Notes: generated from the sequence alone by a model not told the origin. A stretch of DNA of 64,000 nt from Monodelphis domestica (GCF_027887165.1 NC_077227.1:75133805-75197804); one strand, 5' to 3'. Shown: positions 1 through 11,518, counted from the stretch's first letter. Numbers and translations: made by a program.

Positions 1-101
1 AGGAGTGAGGAATGAAGGTGGACATTCTAATCGTAGGAAACAGTGAACTAAGGCAGAGGCAGAAAGTTACAGGTACATTTAGGAATCAGATAGTGATGTA
101 G

Positions 102-214
102 CTTGGACTTTTAAAATTATATTTTTAAAAATCCTGAACTTGGATTTTTAAATTGGTATTTTTTAAAATTCTGAACTTGGATTTTTAAAATTGTATTTTT
201 AAAAAAATTCTGAA
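102..214. repeat. Three-copy tandem repeat, unit 37-39 bp
   Basis: Units at 102-138, 139-175 and 176-214 each begin CTTGGA and end CTGAA with an AT-rich core (TTTTTAAAATT type). The flanks 1-101 and 215-550 are AT-rich and show nothing else. Confidence 0.85.
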
Positions 215-551
215 CTTAACAAACCACAAATAAATGTCTCAATATATACAATAGAATAGAAAAAAAGACAATTGTACTTAAAACAGTAAATCTCTTACGT
301 ACAGATTGCTTTTCTTTCCTATATATATTATTTAGTATATGTGCTGCTGAAGCGAGCATAGAACTGTTGGAGTTGGAATACAGATGAAAGTACATGATTT
401 TTTACTTGTTATTTGGGCGTATGTTTGGGATTTTGGGTTTTATAAGATTATTCAGTTACAAAAATGAATATGGAAATATGTTTTACATGATAATACATGA
501 ATAACCCAGCAAAAATTATACATATAATATATGATAGGTTTAAGCTAGATG

Positions 552-619
552 ACATATATAAATATATATATATATAATATGCATTATATATATCTACAGA
601 TATAGATATATATATATGA
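552..619. repeat. TA-rich microsatellite
   Basis: Imperfect (TA)n broken by GC-containing interruptions such as TATGCAT and CTACAGATATAG. Confidence 0.85.
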
Positions 620-620
620 T

Positions 621-819
621 AGGGGCAAGTTAGATGGCTCAGTGGATTGAGCCTAGGGATGGGAGGTCCTGGGTTTAAATCTGGTCTCAGATACTTCCTA
701 TCTATGTGACTCTGGGCAAGTCACTTATCCCCCATTGTCCAGCCCTTACCACTCTTCTGCCTTATAGCCAATACACAGTGTTGATTCTACAATAGATGGT
801 AAAATTTTTTTAAAAAATT
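621..819 (+). mobile_element. SINE-A copy
   Basis: Has the GATGGCTCAGTGGATTGAG head, GGGTTTAAATCTGG B-box region and tail ending in T/A-rich sequence. The flank 820-1687 holds no recognisable gene; 1040-1480 resembles an ancient interspersed repeat. Confidence 0.85.
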
Positions 820-1687
820 ATTCCATGAAATAAATTAAAAATAAATTTTAAAATATTTAAAAGCCAATGACTTTCTTCTGTCTTTTCTTTTTCTTTCTTT
901 CATTTTAGCAGCAATATCCTTTAACCATTCTACCCTTTCTTTCCTTCTATCTACTTTTTCCTCAACTTGAAAAAGAAGGAAAGCAGAACCCCTGTAAGAA
1001 ATATGTAGAGTCAAGGAAAACAAACTCCCACGTAGACTGTGGAGTGGTCCAGTTTGGCTGTTATATAGAGGTCAGGGAGGGTAGTTATAGAAATTAAGGC
1101 CAGAAGGGTAAGGTGGAGCCAGATTCCAAAGGGCCTACAAAGACAAGGAATGGAGTTTGGAACTGGTTCTTTTTGTGGGCAGTAGTCCCTAGAGTTAATC
1201 GAATCAAAGAGACACATCCAGATGCACACATAAAGAATACTAGTCTGGTTCAGGCATGAAGGAAATATTAGATGGAGAAAGCGAAGAGGTGAGATGTTGG
1301 AGGTCATTGCAATTACCTGGGCAAGTAGATATGAGAACTATACTAGGGTGAAACAGTGGGACTGGACAGGAGAGAAGAGATATAGACTTGGTAACTGGAT
1401 GTAAGAAATGAGGGAGAAGAAAGAGTCAGAGACTCTATGAAAACTCTGAACACTGGAGACAAGGTGAATGGTGATATCATTGGTCAAAATAGTAATTTTG
1501 TCAGTGATCTGCTGTTAGTTATAACCTCTATGGGCCTGTCCAACTCTTAGATGGGAGGATCTATGATCTAGGTATCTCAGAAAGGACAATTTCAGAGGAA
1601 GAGGGAATTGGAGGCCTGGCCAGGAGATGGTTTTTCTTGTGATTTGGATAAATAAGGAAGGAAATAAGTATTTACTAAGTGCTCACT

Positions 1688-1924
1688 GGGCAGCCAAGTG
1701 GTAAAATAGATAGAATGTTGGCCCTGAAGTCAAGAAGATTTAACTTTGTGAGTTTAAATATGGTCTCAGATATTTACTAGCCATGGGACCCTGAACAAAT
1801 CACTTAACCCTGTTTACCTCATCTGGAAAATGAACTGGAGAAGGAAATGCCAAACTATTTCAGTATTTTTGCCAAGAAAACACAAATGGGGCCATGAAGA
1901 GTGGAACACAATTGAAAAATAAAC
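1688..1924 (+). mobile_element. SINE-B copy
   Basis: GGGCAGCCAAGTGG head, AACTGGAGAAGGAAATG centre and GAACACAATTGAAAAA 3' end. It is diverged. Confidence 0.82.
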
Positions 1925-1926
1925 AT

Positions 1927-2140
1927 TTGTTATTTATGAGGCGTTGCACTAAGTAATTTAAAAATATCACATATAATCCTCACAATAGCGTTGGGAGGTG
2001 GGTGCTTTATTATTTTATTTTACAGTTGAGGAAACTGAGGCAGAGATTAATTTGAATTCAAATCTTCCAGACTTCAGGCCCAGTATGCTCTGCACTAGGT
2101 GTGACTTAGTTGCCTACTTTATAGAAAAAAGATCAGACAT
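1927..2140 (-). mobile_element. MIR (CORE-SINE) fragment
   Basis: Reverse-orientation core: CCTCACAATAGCGTTGGGAGG followed by TTTTACAGTTGAGGAAACTGAGGC. 2141-3734 after it is unassigned apart from a homopolymer C tract. Confidence 0.75.
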
Positions 2141-2798
2141 GGAACCATTTTCAGAAGTCACTTAGGGAAGTGGCAGCAAGCTGAAGTTTGAATCCAGGCT
2201 TTAAGAGAGTCTCAGCTTCTGCCTCCTCTCTGAGGGAGAATCTAGTTGAAGGCAAAAGATTAACATCAATTAGTTGGAGTTTTGAAGAAAGTGTTGCCTT
2301 TGATCAATCTACCAGTCTGTTAGACAGTGATGACTGACTGTTGTGTACAGGGTCCTAGAGGGGAGATAGAGAGAAAGAAATCACTTCAATTCAGATAGAC
2401 TTCATGAGCTAAAAACCTAGAATTCATTTGGGTGCTACCACAGTTGGAAAAGCAAGGCAATCAGTCTGCGGAATCAGGATCAGAACCTGGACCTCATAGC
2501 TCTTATCTATGTGGATTTTTGGATGACTCAGTTTACCCTCACCTTTGAGAAATCCCAGTGCCAAGTACCCCATTTTGGTTTGAATGTTAAGCACCTTTTT
2601 GTTTAGAAGGTTTCTCTATTGGATGGAAGTTTTCTTCTCAGGAAGCCCAGTATGACCTTTACATTTGATTTGTTACAGCTGACCATTCCCTAATACCTTA
2701 GCTACAGACTGCAAAGAGGTTTACAAACCTGTTTGTGATACCCAGTTATCCAGAGAATAAAAGGACTCCTGATTTTTGGAGAAAGTATCTAGTGTGTT

Positions 2799-2810
2799 CC
2801 CCCCCCCCCC
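2799..2810. repeat. Poly(C) run of 12
   Basis: Homopolymer C tract. The sequences on either side, AGAAAGTATCTAGTGTG and AGAGAGTCTCTAGTGTG, look like a short duplicated unit around it. Confidence 0.8.
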
Positions 2811-3734
2811 TCCTGGGTGGAGAGAGTCTCTAGTGTGGTGCCTGGAGTCCCAGAGCCTTTGGTTTTGTATGGTGCTTAACTTTTGACTCAACCAAATGAT
2901 AAGCCAATCCCTCTTTCCTGATTAAAGAGTCGGTTTTCTAACAACTTGGAAGTTCTATATTTATTTCCAAGTTAACACTCTAAATTCATCATCGTTGAAG
3001 TGGACATTGGGTCATCTACTGCCTTACCTTTCCTTGCCTCACTTCCACCCCATCTAAAGTGTAAATGCCCCAAAAGGAAGAGTCCAAGATTTGACACTTG
3101 GAGCAAAAGGCAACCCTTATGAAGTCCAATTTAAGCCCTCATAATTTAGAGAAAGGTTCTAAGAGGCTAATTAGTTCATCACTGTCTACCCAGTTGTTGC
3201 AGTAAATACCTTGGTAATTTAGGGAATTAGCCTGCATTGGTAGACACATCTTTATGAATGTTTCTGGAATTTTAAGCCTCAGGGTAACAAATGACTGGAG
3301 GACCTGGGCCAAGGAACTTTTCAGATCCTGACCTTGAAGCGCTGAAGCCATACTGACTGACAGAAAGAAGAGCCAAGGCAGGTGTAAGCAATTAATTCAT
3401 TCACCATCTCTGGAAGCCAACAATGGAAATAAGCCATCATTCCTTAGACAGAACAGCTGATGGCCAGGTCTAATAGAAGGGGGAAAATGGTTTTGTCGAT
3501 AAAGTAGCATGCAGGGGTGGCAAGGGAAGGACCAGGAATGACGGGGAGTATGGGAAAGGAGAAAAGAAGTGAGTTCAAGTCAGAGTCTAACACCTGCAAA
3601 ATGTTATCTTCCCAAACACATAGACATGAGCAGTGGTGGTTCACCCTCCAGACTGAATGAAAGCTCCCCACCCACAGAGGATGCTCAGAATCTAGAATTC
3701 AATATAGTCTTCTCTTAGATTAGAATTCCACCTT

Positions 3735-4090
3735 ATTAGCTGGGCAAGTGATAACCTTTCTGGGCTTCCCTTTCCTCAGCTGTAAAGGATTGATCTCAGT
3801 GATGTCTATGGCCCTTTCCAGCTGTAACTCTATGATCCAGTGGACAATGGGGGTGGCTTCCATGGTCTCATGCTATTACAAAGAAAGGACTGATGGACTT
3901 GGCATGGCAACTCTGAGGCATCCTAGCAACTGATCATATGTTGTACTATCTTGACTGTGGATAAATCCTATAATCTCTCTGAAACTGAGTTTCCTCATAT
4001 GAAAATAGAGGCAACAATTAACTCCTACTCCCTTCCTCAAAGGGATACAGTGAACAAAGCCCTTTGAAAACTATAAGATACTGAATAACT
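3735..4090 (+). mobile_element. Two MIR 3' fragments
   Basis: TTTCCTCAGCTGTAAAGGATTG at about 3770 and GAGTTTCCTCATATGAAAAT at about 3987 are separate diverged MIR 3' halves with about 100 bp of unassigned DNA between. Confidence 0.6.
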
Positions 4091-4124
4091 GTTCTTATTT
4101 CCTCGTGTGTTTGCTAAGAAGTGA

Positions 4125-4370
4125 AGCTAGGTGATGAAGTGGGAAAATGTACCAGCTTGGAATGAGGAAGACTCATCTTCCTGAGTTCAAATCTGGCCTC
4201 AGACACTTACAGCCATGTGACCCTAGGCAAGTTACTTAACACTATTTGCCTCAGTTTCCTTATCTGTAAAATGAGTTGTAGGAAGAAATGACAAACCACT
4301 TCAGTACTTTTGCCAAGAAAACCCCAATAGGAGTCACAAAGGATCAGACATGACTGAACAGCAACAAAAC
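4125..4370 (+). mobile_element. SINE-B copy
   Basis: AGCTAGGTGATGAAGTGG head; AAGACTCATCTTCCTGAG; ends GACATGACTGAACAGCAACAAAAC. Confidence 0.88.
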
Positions 4371-4399
4371 ACATATACAAATAATAGATGAAAAAGGAT

Positions 4400-4677
4400 A
4401 TATATTTTTTAAGTTTAATTAATTAATTTAGAATATTCCTCCATGGCTACATGAATCATGTTCTTTTCTTCCCCTCCTGCCACCCCTCTCATAGCCAATG
4501 AGCAATTCCACTGGGTTTTACATGTGTCATTGATCAAGACCTATTTCCATATTATTAATATTTGCACTAGGGTGATAGTTTAGCGTCTACATCCCCAAAT
4601 ATATCCCCTTTGAACCCTGTGATCAAGCAGTTGTTTTTCTTCTGTGTTTCTACTCCCACAGTTCTTTCTCTGGATGA
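4400..4677 (-). mobile_element. L1-like LINE 3' end, type A
   Basis: Reverse complement of the element seen in + orientation at 33490-33850. Shared blocks are CCACTGGGTTTTACATGTG and CACAGTTCTTTCTCTGGATG. The tail lies at the low-coordinate end. Confidence 0.75.
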
Positions 4678-4740
4678 AAAAGCATGTATTAATCACTTAT
4701 GTGGCAGACATCATACAAAAGACTATAGACACAAATTCTT

Positions 4741-4962
4741 ATTTTTTCAGTCTTTACTTTCCATCTTAGAATCAATATTATATATCGGTTCCAAGGCAAA
4801 AGAGCAGTAAGAGCTAGGCAATGGGAGTTAAATGACTTGCCCTGAGTCATACAACTAGGAAGTATCTGAGGTCAAATTTGAACCTAGGATCACCTGTCAA
4901 ACCCAGGATCACCTGTCTTTAGGCCTGGCTCTCAATTCACTGAACCACCTAGCTGTCTCTTT
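4741..4962 (-). mobile_element. SINE-A copy with target duplication
   Basis: Flanked by ATAGACACAAATTCTT (4725-4740) and ATAGATACAAAATCTT (4963-4978), a 16-bp target duplication with two mismatches. It has a small internal duplication of GGATCACCTGTC. Confidence 0.87.
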
Positions 4963-5219
4963 ATAGATACAAAATCTTGAAGAAAAAAAATTAATACTGC
5001 ACACTGCATTTAGACAACTGCCTGCTAGAAATCATTTTATTTACTTAACATTATCTAATATCCAAGCCATTTCTGAAGAGTTGTCCAAATGAGTGGAATC
5101 CCCAGGGCTCTCTAACATGCTTCTCTGCCCCACAATTACCACCTAAGAGAATCTGGACCAAGGAATGGAACACAATGTTTAGAAGTATAACCAAGTGCTT
5201 GGCATCTGCTTAATTGTTG

Positions 5220-5571
5220 CTTTTCCATTCAGCATACAAATCCTTTCATTGAGGGTCTGTAGCCACTCCTCAAAGAGTAAGGAGAGTCTGTTGTTGGGAT
5301 GCCCATTTATTGGGAAATGGCCAAACAAGTTATAGCATATGGATGTATGCAATATTGTTGTGCAGTAAGGAACAGGGAAAGGAAACTTGGAAAGACTTGC
5401 ATGCAGAAAGACATGAGGAGGACCAGGAGAATAATGGCTACCATTCTAGATAAGACTGTTATTACTTATGACTCTGTCTTCTAGTCCATCAACATTCAGC
5501 TTTCACCCTTGAAGAGCTGCTGTCTCTCTGTGAGTGGCGAGCCAGGTTGGTCTGTGGGCTTTTCTTTGCCA
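5220..5571 (+). repeat. Chimeric dispersed repeat, copy 1
   Basis: Matches 36333-36675 with roughly the first 110 bp identical. The middle (GGGAAATGGCCAAACAAG) resembles the L1 3' region at 63040. The 5' part (CATTCAGCATACAAATCC) and 3' part (GTGAGTGGCGAGCCAGG) do not. An open frame of 61 codons through it is incidental. Confidence 0.85.
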
Positions 5572-5689
5572 TCCATGATTACACAGAGAATCATGGGAGT
5601 ATTTTCCTGTTCTCTGGTCAGTTACTCCCTGCTCCTATTCTGAATACCAACTTTGTAGAAGTTATAGGTACACCCATTCTCTGCATACT

Positions 5690-5872
5690 ATAATGGGAAA
5701 AGTGCTATTTTGGAGAAGAACATGATTAGAATCCCAGCTCTTCTATTTGCTACTGTGTGACCTAGAGCAAATCATAATTCTCTCTGGGCTCAGTTTCTTC
5801 CCTTGTAAAATGAGGGGATTGGTCTAAATGAACTTCTAGTTTTCTTCTGGCTTTAAACCTATGGTCCTATGT
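5690..5872 (+). mobile_element. MIR copy
   Basis: GTGTGACCTAGAGCAAATCA followed by GGGCTCAGTTTCTTCCC and TGTAAAATGAGGGGATTGG. Confidence 0.8.
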
Positions 5873-5899
5873 ACCTTCAGCATAGAACCTTTGAAATAT

Positions 5900-6531
5900 A
5901 CTTAATCCATATTTACCACCTCATCAAAATTCTGGTAATGGAATTTTTCCACCCTCCCTCTTAATCAATAAGTTTAGTGCTTAGCTCAAAGTCTTTTTCT
6001 CCTCTACCTCTACCTCTTGCCTTCATACTAGAGAATTTAGAACCTCCAGTCTCCCATCCCCAATTACCTATTGGACATCTCAAAAAACGCATGTGTCTCA
6101 TGACACCTTAAACTTAACCTGTCCCAAACTGAAGTCATTAGAAGACCAAACTCCTCTCTTCCTAACTTTCCTATTACTGTCATCACAGGTTTTTCCTTTT
6201 AATTCTTCTGTTTGTAGAGCTGAATAAAGTTAGATCTCTAACACTTTGAAGCCTCTCAAACACTGGAATTATTGCTTCTCAGATCTACTTATCAAGCTCT
6301 AATTGCTAGCCTTCTAATCTCCAGACTAGCATCTCCAGCTGCTTATGGACATGTTGAACCAGATGTCCCAATACACATCTTAAACTCAGCCTGTCCCAAA
6401 TTGGACTAATTCTCTTTTCCTGAGGCCCTCCCCCTTTTCCTGACTTCACTACTGTTACTATGTACTAGTACTATGAAGGCATCGCCATCTTCCCAGGTAC
6501 CCACCACTCACAACCCAGGTGGTCTTGCTTC

Positions 6532-6626
<95 letters not shown>

Positions 6627-7365
6627 CCTGTCTCTGTCTCTCTGTCTCTCTCTGTCTCTCTGTCTCTCTGTCTCACCCACTCCCATATCCAAGCTTGCTG
6701 ATTTTGTCTTCATAAAAACTATCTCCTACACCTCCTTGTTTCCTTTGACACTGTCACCATCCTGTTTAGACCCTCATCTCCTCACACCTAGACTATTGTA
6801 ATAACCCGATGGTCAGTCTCTCTGACATAAGGCTCTCCCCATTCCAATCCATCTGTCATTCAGCTGCCAGTCTATATTACTTCCTCCTCAATCCCCTTCT
6901 CCAACCCCAGATAATAAACTTGCTTAGCCTCATCACTTCCAGGATCAAGTGTAGAATCCTGGCTTTCAAATCTCTCTAGAACTTGTCCTCATCCCCACCC
7001 TGCCTTTCCAGTCTTCTTCTTTCCCCCAATATTCTTCAACTCCTTGCTGTTCCTTGCAGATCATGCCATCTTCCAACTGTTCATTTTCTCCCTCCTCATC
7101 ACTGCCTCCTGGCTTCCTTGGCTTCCTTCAGGTCCCAGCTAAAACCTCCCCTTCTTCAGGAAGCCTTTCAAGGTTCCCCTAAATGCTAGTTTCTTCCCTC
7201 TGCTGGTCAACTCCAAGTTATTCTGTACGTCATTTATTTGTGCATCATTAGATTTTATCTCTGAGAGAGCAGAGACTGTCTTTTAGCTTTCTTCATATCA
7301 CAGTGTGTGGCACAGTGCCTGGCACATACTAGGCAATTAATAAATGTTCATTAACTAACTGATTG
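5900..7365 (+). mobile_element. L2-type LINE 3' region, interrupted
   Basis: TTAAACTTAACCTGTCCCAAACTG at about 6110 and again CTTAAACTCAGCCTGTCCC at about 6380 suggest two overlapping fragments. Then CCATTCCAATCCATCTGTC at about 6840 and the 3' end GGCACATACTAGGCAATTAATAAATG. The pyrimidine site in the middle has expanded into a CT array. Confidence 0.75.
6535..6672. repeat. (CT)n microsatellite inside L2
   Basis: Pure TC repeat over about 80 bp (6535-6615), then interrupted CTCTGT. It gives spurious Ser-Leu and Arg-Glu open frames on both strands. Confidence 0.95.
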
Positions 7366-7478
7366 AGTGACTGTGGGACTGAGTATACATCAAACTTTAT
7401 TGCTGGTAATCTGTATTCAGATTTGAGTTCAAGGGAGTTCATAGGCTAGGGATATTAGTTAGAAAGTCAGCTAAGAGG

Positions 7479-7618
7479 AGCAGCTGGGTAGCGCAGTGGA
7501 TTGAGATGGAAGGTCCTGGGTTCAAATCTGGACTCAGATACTTCTAGCCATGGGACCCTGGGCAAGTTACAAACCCCATTATCTAGCCTCACTGCCTTGA
7601 AATCGATATTTAGTACTG

Positions 7619-7713
<95 letters not shown>

Positions 7714-7950
7714 ACCCTTACCTTCCATCTTAGAATCAATACTGGGTTTTGGTTCTAAGGCAGAAGAGTGTTAAGGGCTAGGCAATGGGGGTTAAGTGAC
7801 TTGCCCAGGGTCACACAGCTAGGAAGTGTCTGAGACCAGATTTGAACACAGGACCTCCCATCTCTGATCTGGCTCTCAATCTACTGAGCCACCCAGCTGC
7901 CCCCATTTAGTACTGATTCTAAGACAGAAGGTAAAGGTTTAAAAAAGATA
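7479..7950 (+). mobile_element. SINE-A copy split by another SINE
   Basis: The body is at 7479-7623; its tail resumes at 7921 with AAGACAGAAGGTAAAGGTTT. The gap is filled by a minus-strand SINE-A flanked by a perfect 16-bp target duplication. Confidence 0.92.
7624..7904 (-). mobile_element. SINE-A inserted into SINE-A, with (GA)n tail
   Basis: Flanked by ATTTAGTACTGATTCT at 7608-7623 and 7905-7920. The body runs from about 7709 to 7904. The 7624-7708 part is its 3' tail, now an imperfect (CT)n array on the + strand in place of poly(A). Confidence 0.93.
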
Positions 7951-7997
7951 GTTCAGGTCCCTTTGTGCCTTGGAACCAATGAAAAATATTGATTAAA

Positions 7998-8098
7998 AAA
8001 ACCCTCTTCCCTTCTGTCTTATAACCAATATTATGTATTAGTTCCAAGGCAAACAGCAGTAAGGGCTAGGGAATGAGGAGACCTGCCCAGGGTCATTC
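7998..8098 (-). mobile_element. SINE-A fragment
   Basis: CTTCTGTCTTATAACCAAT through GGGCTAGGGAATGAGG to CTGCCCAGGGTCA. The head is missing. A + orientation tail scrap (TGCCTTGGAACCAAT) sits just before it. Confidence 0.75.
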
Positions 8099-8160
8099 AT
8101 ATCATATTGATTCTAGGACATTTTTGTAGGTTGTTTTTTGTTTTTTTTTTTTTAAAGAAA

Positions 8161-10039
8161 GTCAGCTCAGTAGAAGATAAGATTCACCCCTATTTCGTAA
8201 GCTATTGGTTTAGTCTAAATCCCAATGCCAAAGTGTACGTGTATTTACATATGTACAAAGTCCCACTTACAATACAACAGCCTCCAACAAATGTCACATT
8301 TGTACCATTATTGCTGTGTGTAGATGACAATATGTGAATAAATAAATAGAGGCCAGCCCTTTTTGGGTCCGAGATCGAATTCTGAGACACCGCTAATATT
8401 ATTAGCCAAAGTGAAAGCTTTTGCCCAAAAGATAAAAATCATTTCTGTAACACTCCCCAGATTCAAAAGGAAGAAAAACTCTGCCAGGGTCTGGCCGAGT
8501 GGTAAAAAGGAGGATCCTGGGATGGGAGACTTACTAGGACCTCACAGAAATGTGGGTGCTTTCTTGGTGAATAAGACTTCCCTAAGCCTCCCTGGCCTCT
8601 TCAGAATCTAGTCCAATCTCGATGGGGCCCCAGTTCTGTTCTACCCTTAGCAGAGAGGCAGAGTTTAGTCCACAAACAGTCTCTGGGCTGGGGAGAATGC
8701 TTGGAATAACAGGTAGAAGACCAAGTTAAGCAGTGCTGGGGAAGGAATGAGGCATGAGGACAGTTCCAGTGATCCAGTGATATTGATTCATTCTTTAAAA
8801 GAACATACCAGGGAGTGACAGTGTATGACGAGGGGCAAAAACCACTGGCCAGGGAGGCAGGATGTCTGGGGCCCCAGTCTTGCTTCTAATTCACTGTTAA
8901 GCCAGAGCCCCCCCCCCCCCATCTCTGGATCTGCCTGTTCAACTTGTAAAATGGATGCAGGCACCCTCACTCCAGGAAAGTTAGCTCAAGAAACTGGGGA
9001 GAGAATGAAGACTTCCAGGAAATGTACAAGGATGAAATGTACGGCACTAGGATGAGGGATTGGGAACAATCTTGGAATTCAGACTCCAGGCCAGAACTGG
9101 TTTCTCCTGCCAGAGTTTACTAGGACTCTGAGGGCTGTGGAATAGCCTAAACCAGAGCCCTATTTCCCACTCTCATCTGGTCTTCCATGGGGCCTGTCCA
9201 TGTCCTGCCCCCACCCTTCCGTGCCAGCCTCGTGAGTCATCCTCTGTGGCTGCCTCACCCCTAGTTCCCATGGCAATCAGCCTACAAAGAAGTCAGATAT
9301 GCTGGCCCAGAATGGGGACAAATAAAAAGTGGGGCGATTCTGTCCACGTGTGTTGGAGGAGGGTGTTGAGGAAGGGGGAATACCAGAGAAACCCGTAGCT
9401 AGATTTGGAGAGATCAGAAAACATTAGTTTATAAGTTAAAGAATCCCTTCTATTCTTTTGTTCCTCAGGGATGTCCTCCCCTGGCCCCTGGTGTGCCAGA
9501 GTCCACCAATCCCTTCTCCTTTCATGGTGCCACCTTTGCTCACTCACCCTCCTTTGACTCCATTCTGCCCTCTCTTCCTAGACATAGGCTTGATTTAAGC
9601 CCACTCTATCCAGTGGGGTTCAAGTCAGAACTTAGTAGTAACAGCCAAGTTATAGAGTGACTTGGAGTGAAAAGATTAGCCTGGGTTTAAATGATTTTTC
9701 TACCCATCTTGTTGGATGTCTGTGTCTACACCACCAGCCCCAGGAAACCCTAGTCTGGTCTGGCTGGGGGGTAGGAGGAGCAAGTGGTGATTCCAAAAAG
9801 GATTCTGTAAAGAAATTATGCATACTGTAATTCTCCATTGATGGATGGTTCGGTAGTTTCATCCAAGTGCTTCTCCCCCTACCTAGTCTCCTTTCTTTTT
9901 TATTGTTTATGTGATAGAATGTCTTCTAGAGGGAGAGAGCGGAAGGAGGAAGGAAATATTCAGAAATAAAAATAATGTAAAAGACAAGCTATTAATAAAC
10001 AGGAAAAATGTATGATTGGGGGAAAGGATCTAGAAGAGT
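8161..10039. other. Largely unique 3' flank of ADIRF
   Basis: I see little repeat here apart from a poly(C) run at 8908-8920 and a T-rich stretch just before it (8107-8155). Open frames of 60-84 codons exist but show no family features and lack splice-compatible coding bias that I can judge. A motif cluster at 9233-9278 is listed separately. Confidence 0.6.
9233..9278. promoter_or_regulatory. Candidate AP-1 plus RFX X-box cluster
   Basis: A perfect AP-1 site TGAGTCA (9233-9239) lies 25 bp from GTTCCCATGGCAAT (9264-9277), close to the palindromic RFX X-box. They are in unique sequence 2.5 kb beyond the ADIRF 3' end. Motif match only. Confidence 0.3.
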
Positions 10040-10682
10040 CAAAACAAGAGTTGGGGGAGGGTAAGTGGGGAGGGGGGAAGAAGAGAGAGGGAGGCAGAGA
10101 GACAGTGGGGAGAGTGAGGGAGAGGCAGGAGAGAAAGGGGGGAGTGGGAGAGAGGAGAAAGAGAGAGAGAGAAGAGAGAGAGACAGGAGAGAGAGAGAGA
10201 CAGAGAGACAGAGAGAGAGACAGAGAAGAAAGTTAGGAGAGAAAGAGAAGGAGAGCTGAGACAGAGAGAGGCAGAGAGGGAGAGAGGGGTAGAAAGAGGA
10301 AGAGGCAGAGAAGCATAGAGAGGGAGTGAGAGAAAAAGGAGAGACAGAGAGACAGAGTCAGAGAGAGACAGAGACAGACAGAGAAAGGGGAGAGAAAGAC
10401 GGAGAGGCAGAGAGAGAGACACACACACACACACAGACAGAGAGAGGACAGAGAGGCAGAGAGAGAGAGACAGAGGGGGGGGAGAGAGGGGGAAGAAAGA
10501 GGAAGAGGCAGAGAAGCAGAGAGAGGGAGTCAGAGGGAAAGAGAGAGAGAGACAGAGAGACACAGAGAGACAGAGGCAGAGACAGAGACAGAGAGAGAAG
10601 GGAGAGAAAGAGGGAGAGGCAGAGTGAGAGAGAGAGAGAGAGAGATTGGGAGGGGGAAGGAGGGAAGGAGGAGGGGAAGAGG
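10040..10682. repeat. GA-rich low-complexity tract, about 640 bp
   Basis: Almost pure purine on the + strand: GAGAGA and GGGA mixtures with scattered ACAG and a short ACACAC. The long open frames here (up to 174 codons of Ser/Leu or Arg/Glu) are composition artefacts. Confidence 0.95.
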
Positions 10683-10921
10683 TGAGTCATTGCATTGAAG
10701 TTACATAACTAACTGCATTACCAAAACCTCCCACAAGAGGCAAGAGACTCTACAGCAGAACTCTTAACTCAGGGCATTATAGCACCCCAATCAGGTAGGA
10801 AGGGTAGAGGTGATGGGGAGGGGTTACAGGACTGCTGAGCTAGTCCCTATGGCCTAGTTTGGGGAAGCTGAAAACTCTAGTGATAGCATCACCAGAATGG
10901 CCAGAGCTGGGAGGAATCTGA

Positions 10922-11187
10922 TGTTGTCGTTGGGTTGTTTTTTAGTCTTAATCCAATTCTTCTTGGTCTCATTTGGAATTTTCTTGGCAAAGACACTGGC
11001 ATGGTTTGCCATTTCCTTCTCCAGCTCACATTACAGATAAGGAAACTAAGGCAAAGAGGGTTAAGTGACTTGCCCAAGGTCACCCAGGAGTTTAGAATCT
11101 GAGGCTTGATTTGAACTCAGAAAAGTTGAATCTTTTCTAGAGACTGACTCCAGGCCCTTACTCCATCTGCTGCGCCATCTAGATGCC
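10922..11187 (-). mobile_element. SINE-B copy
   Basis: Reverse complement: TTTTCTTGGCAAAGACACTGG, TGGTTTGCCATTTCCTTCTCC, then GCGCCATCTAGATGCCC at the head end. The gap 10683-10921 is unassigned. Confidence 0.88.
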
Positions 11188-11189
11188 CT

Positions 11190-11335
11190 CTAGAAGGCAT
11201 CTAGCCCAATCCAATTCTTTACAGAAGAGTTAAGGCGACTTGCCCAAGATCACACAGTGAGTATGTAGCATAGCCAGGGCTTCCAACCAAATTTCCTGAC
11301 CCCAAACTTAATATTTTTTCCACTAGAATCTCTTT
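11190..11335 (-). mobile_element. MIR fragment
   Basis: TTACAGAAGAGTTAAGGC then CTTGCCCAAGATCACACAGTGAG, directly abutting the SINE-B head. Confidence 0.7.
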
Positions 11336-11516
11336 GTTCTTATTGGAACTTTAGCTCTGCACAGGACACATTTATAAACATCACTCTTATAGACCTTCTC
11401 TCACCCCACCCCCCATTAGAGGAGGATCTTCTCTTTTTCTGTCTCTAGACTGATCTGCAAAGAAGAAAGCTGTCAATCCTGGACATGCAGAGAGCATCCA
11501 AGTTCTAGAAAGTGTG

Positions 11517-11518
11517 TA

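Noticed and set aside
5299..5484. Conserved-looking frame MPIYWEMAKQ, repeated at 36412
   Set aside because: Conserved because the DNA repeat is duplicated; it corresponds to L1 3' noncoding-like sequence.
10039..10685. Long Ser/Leu and Arg/Glu open frames (up to 174 codons)
   Set aside because: Pure by-products of the GA-rich tract, overlapping on both strands.
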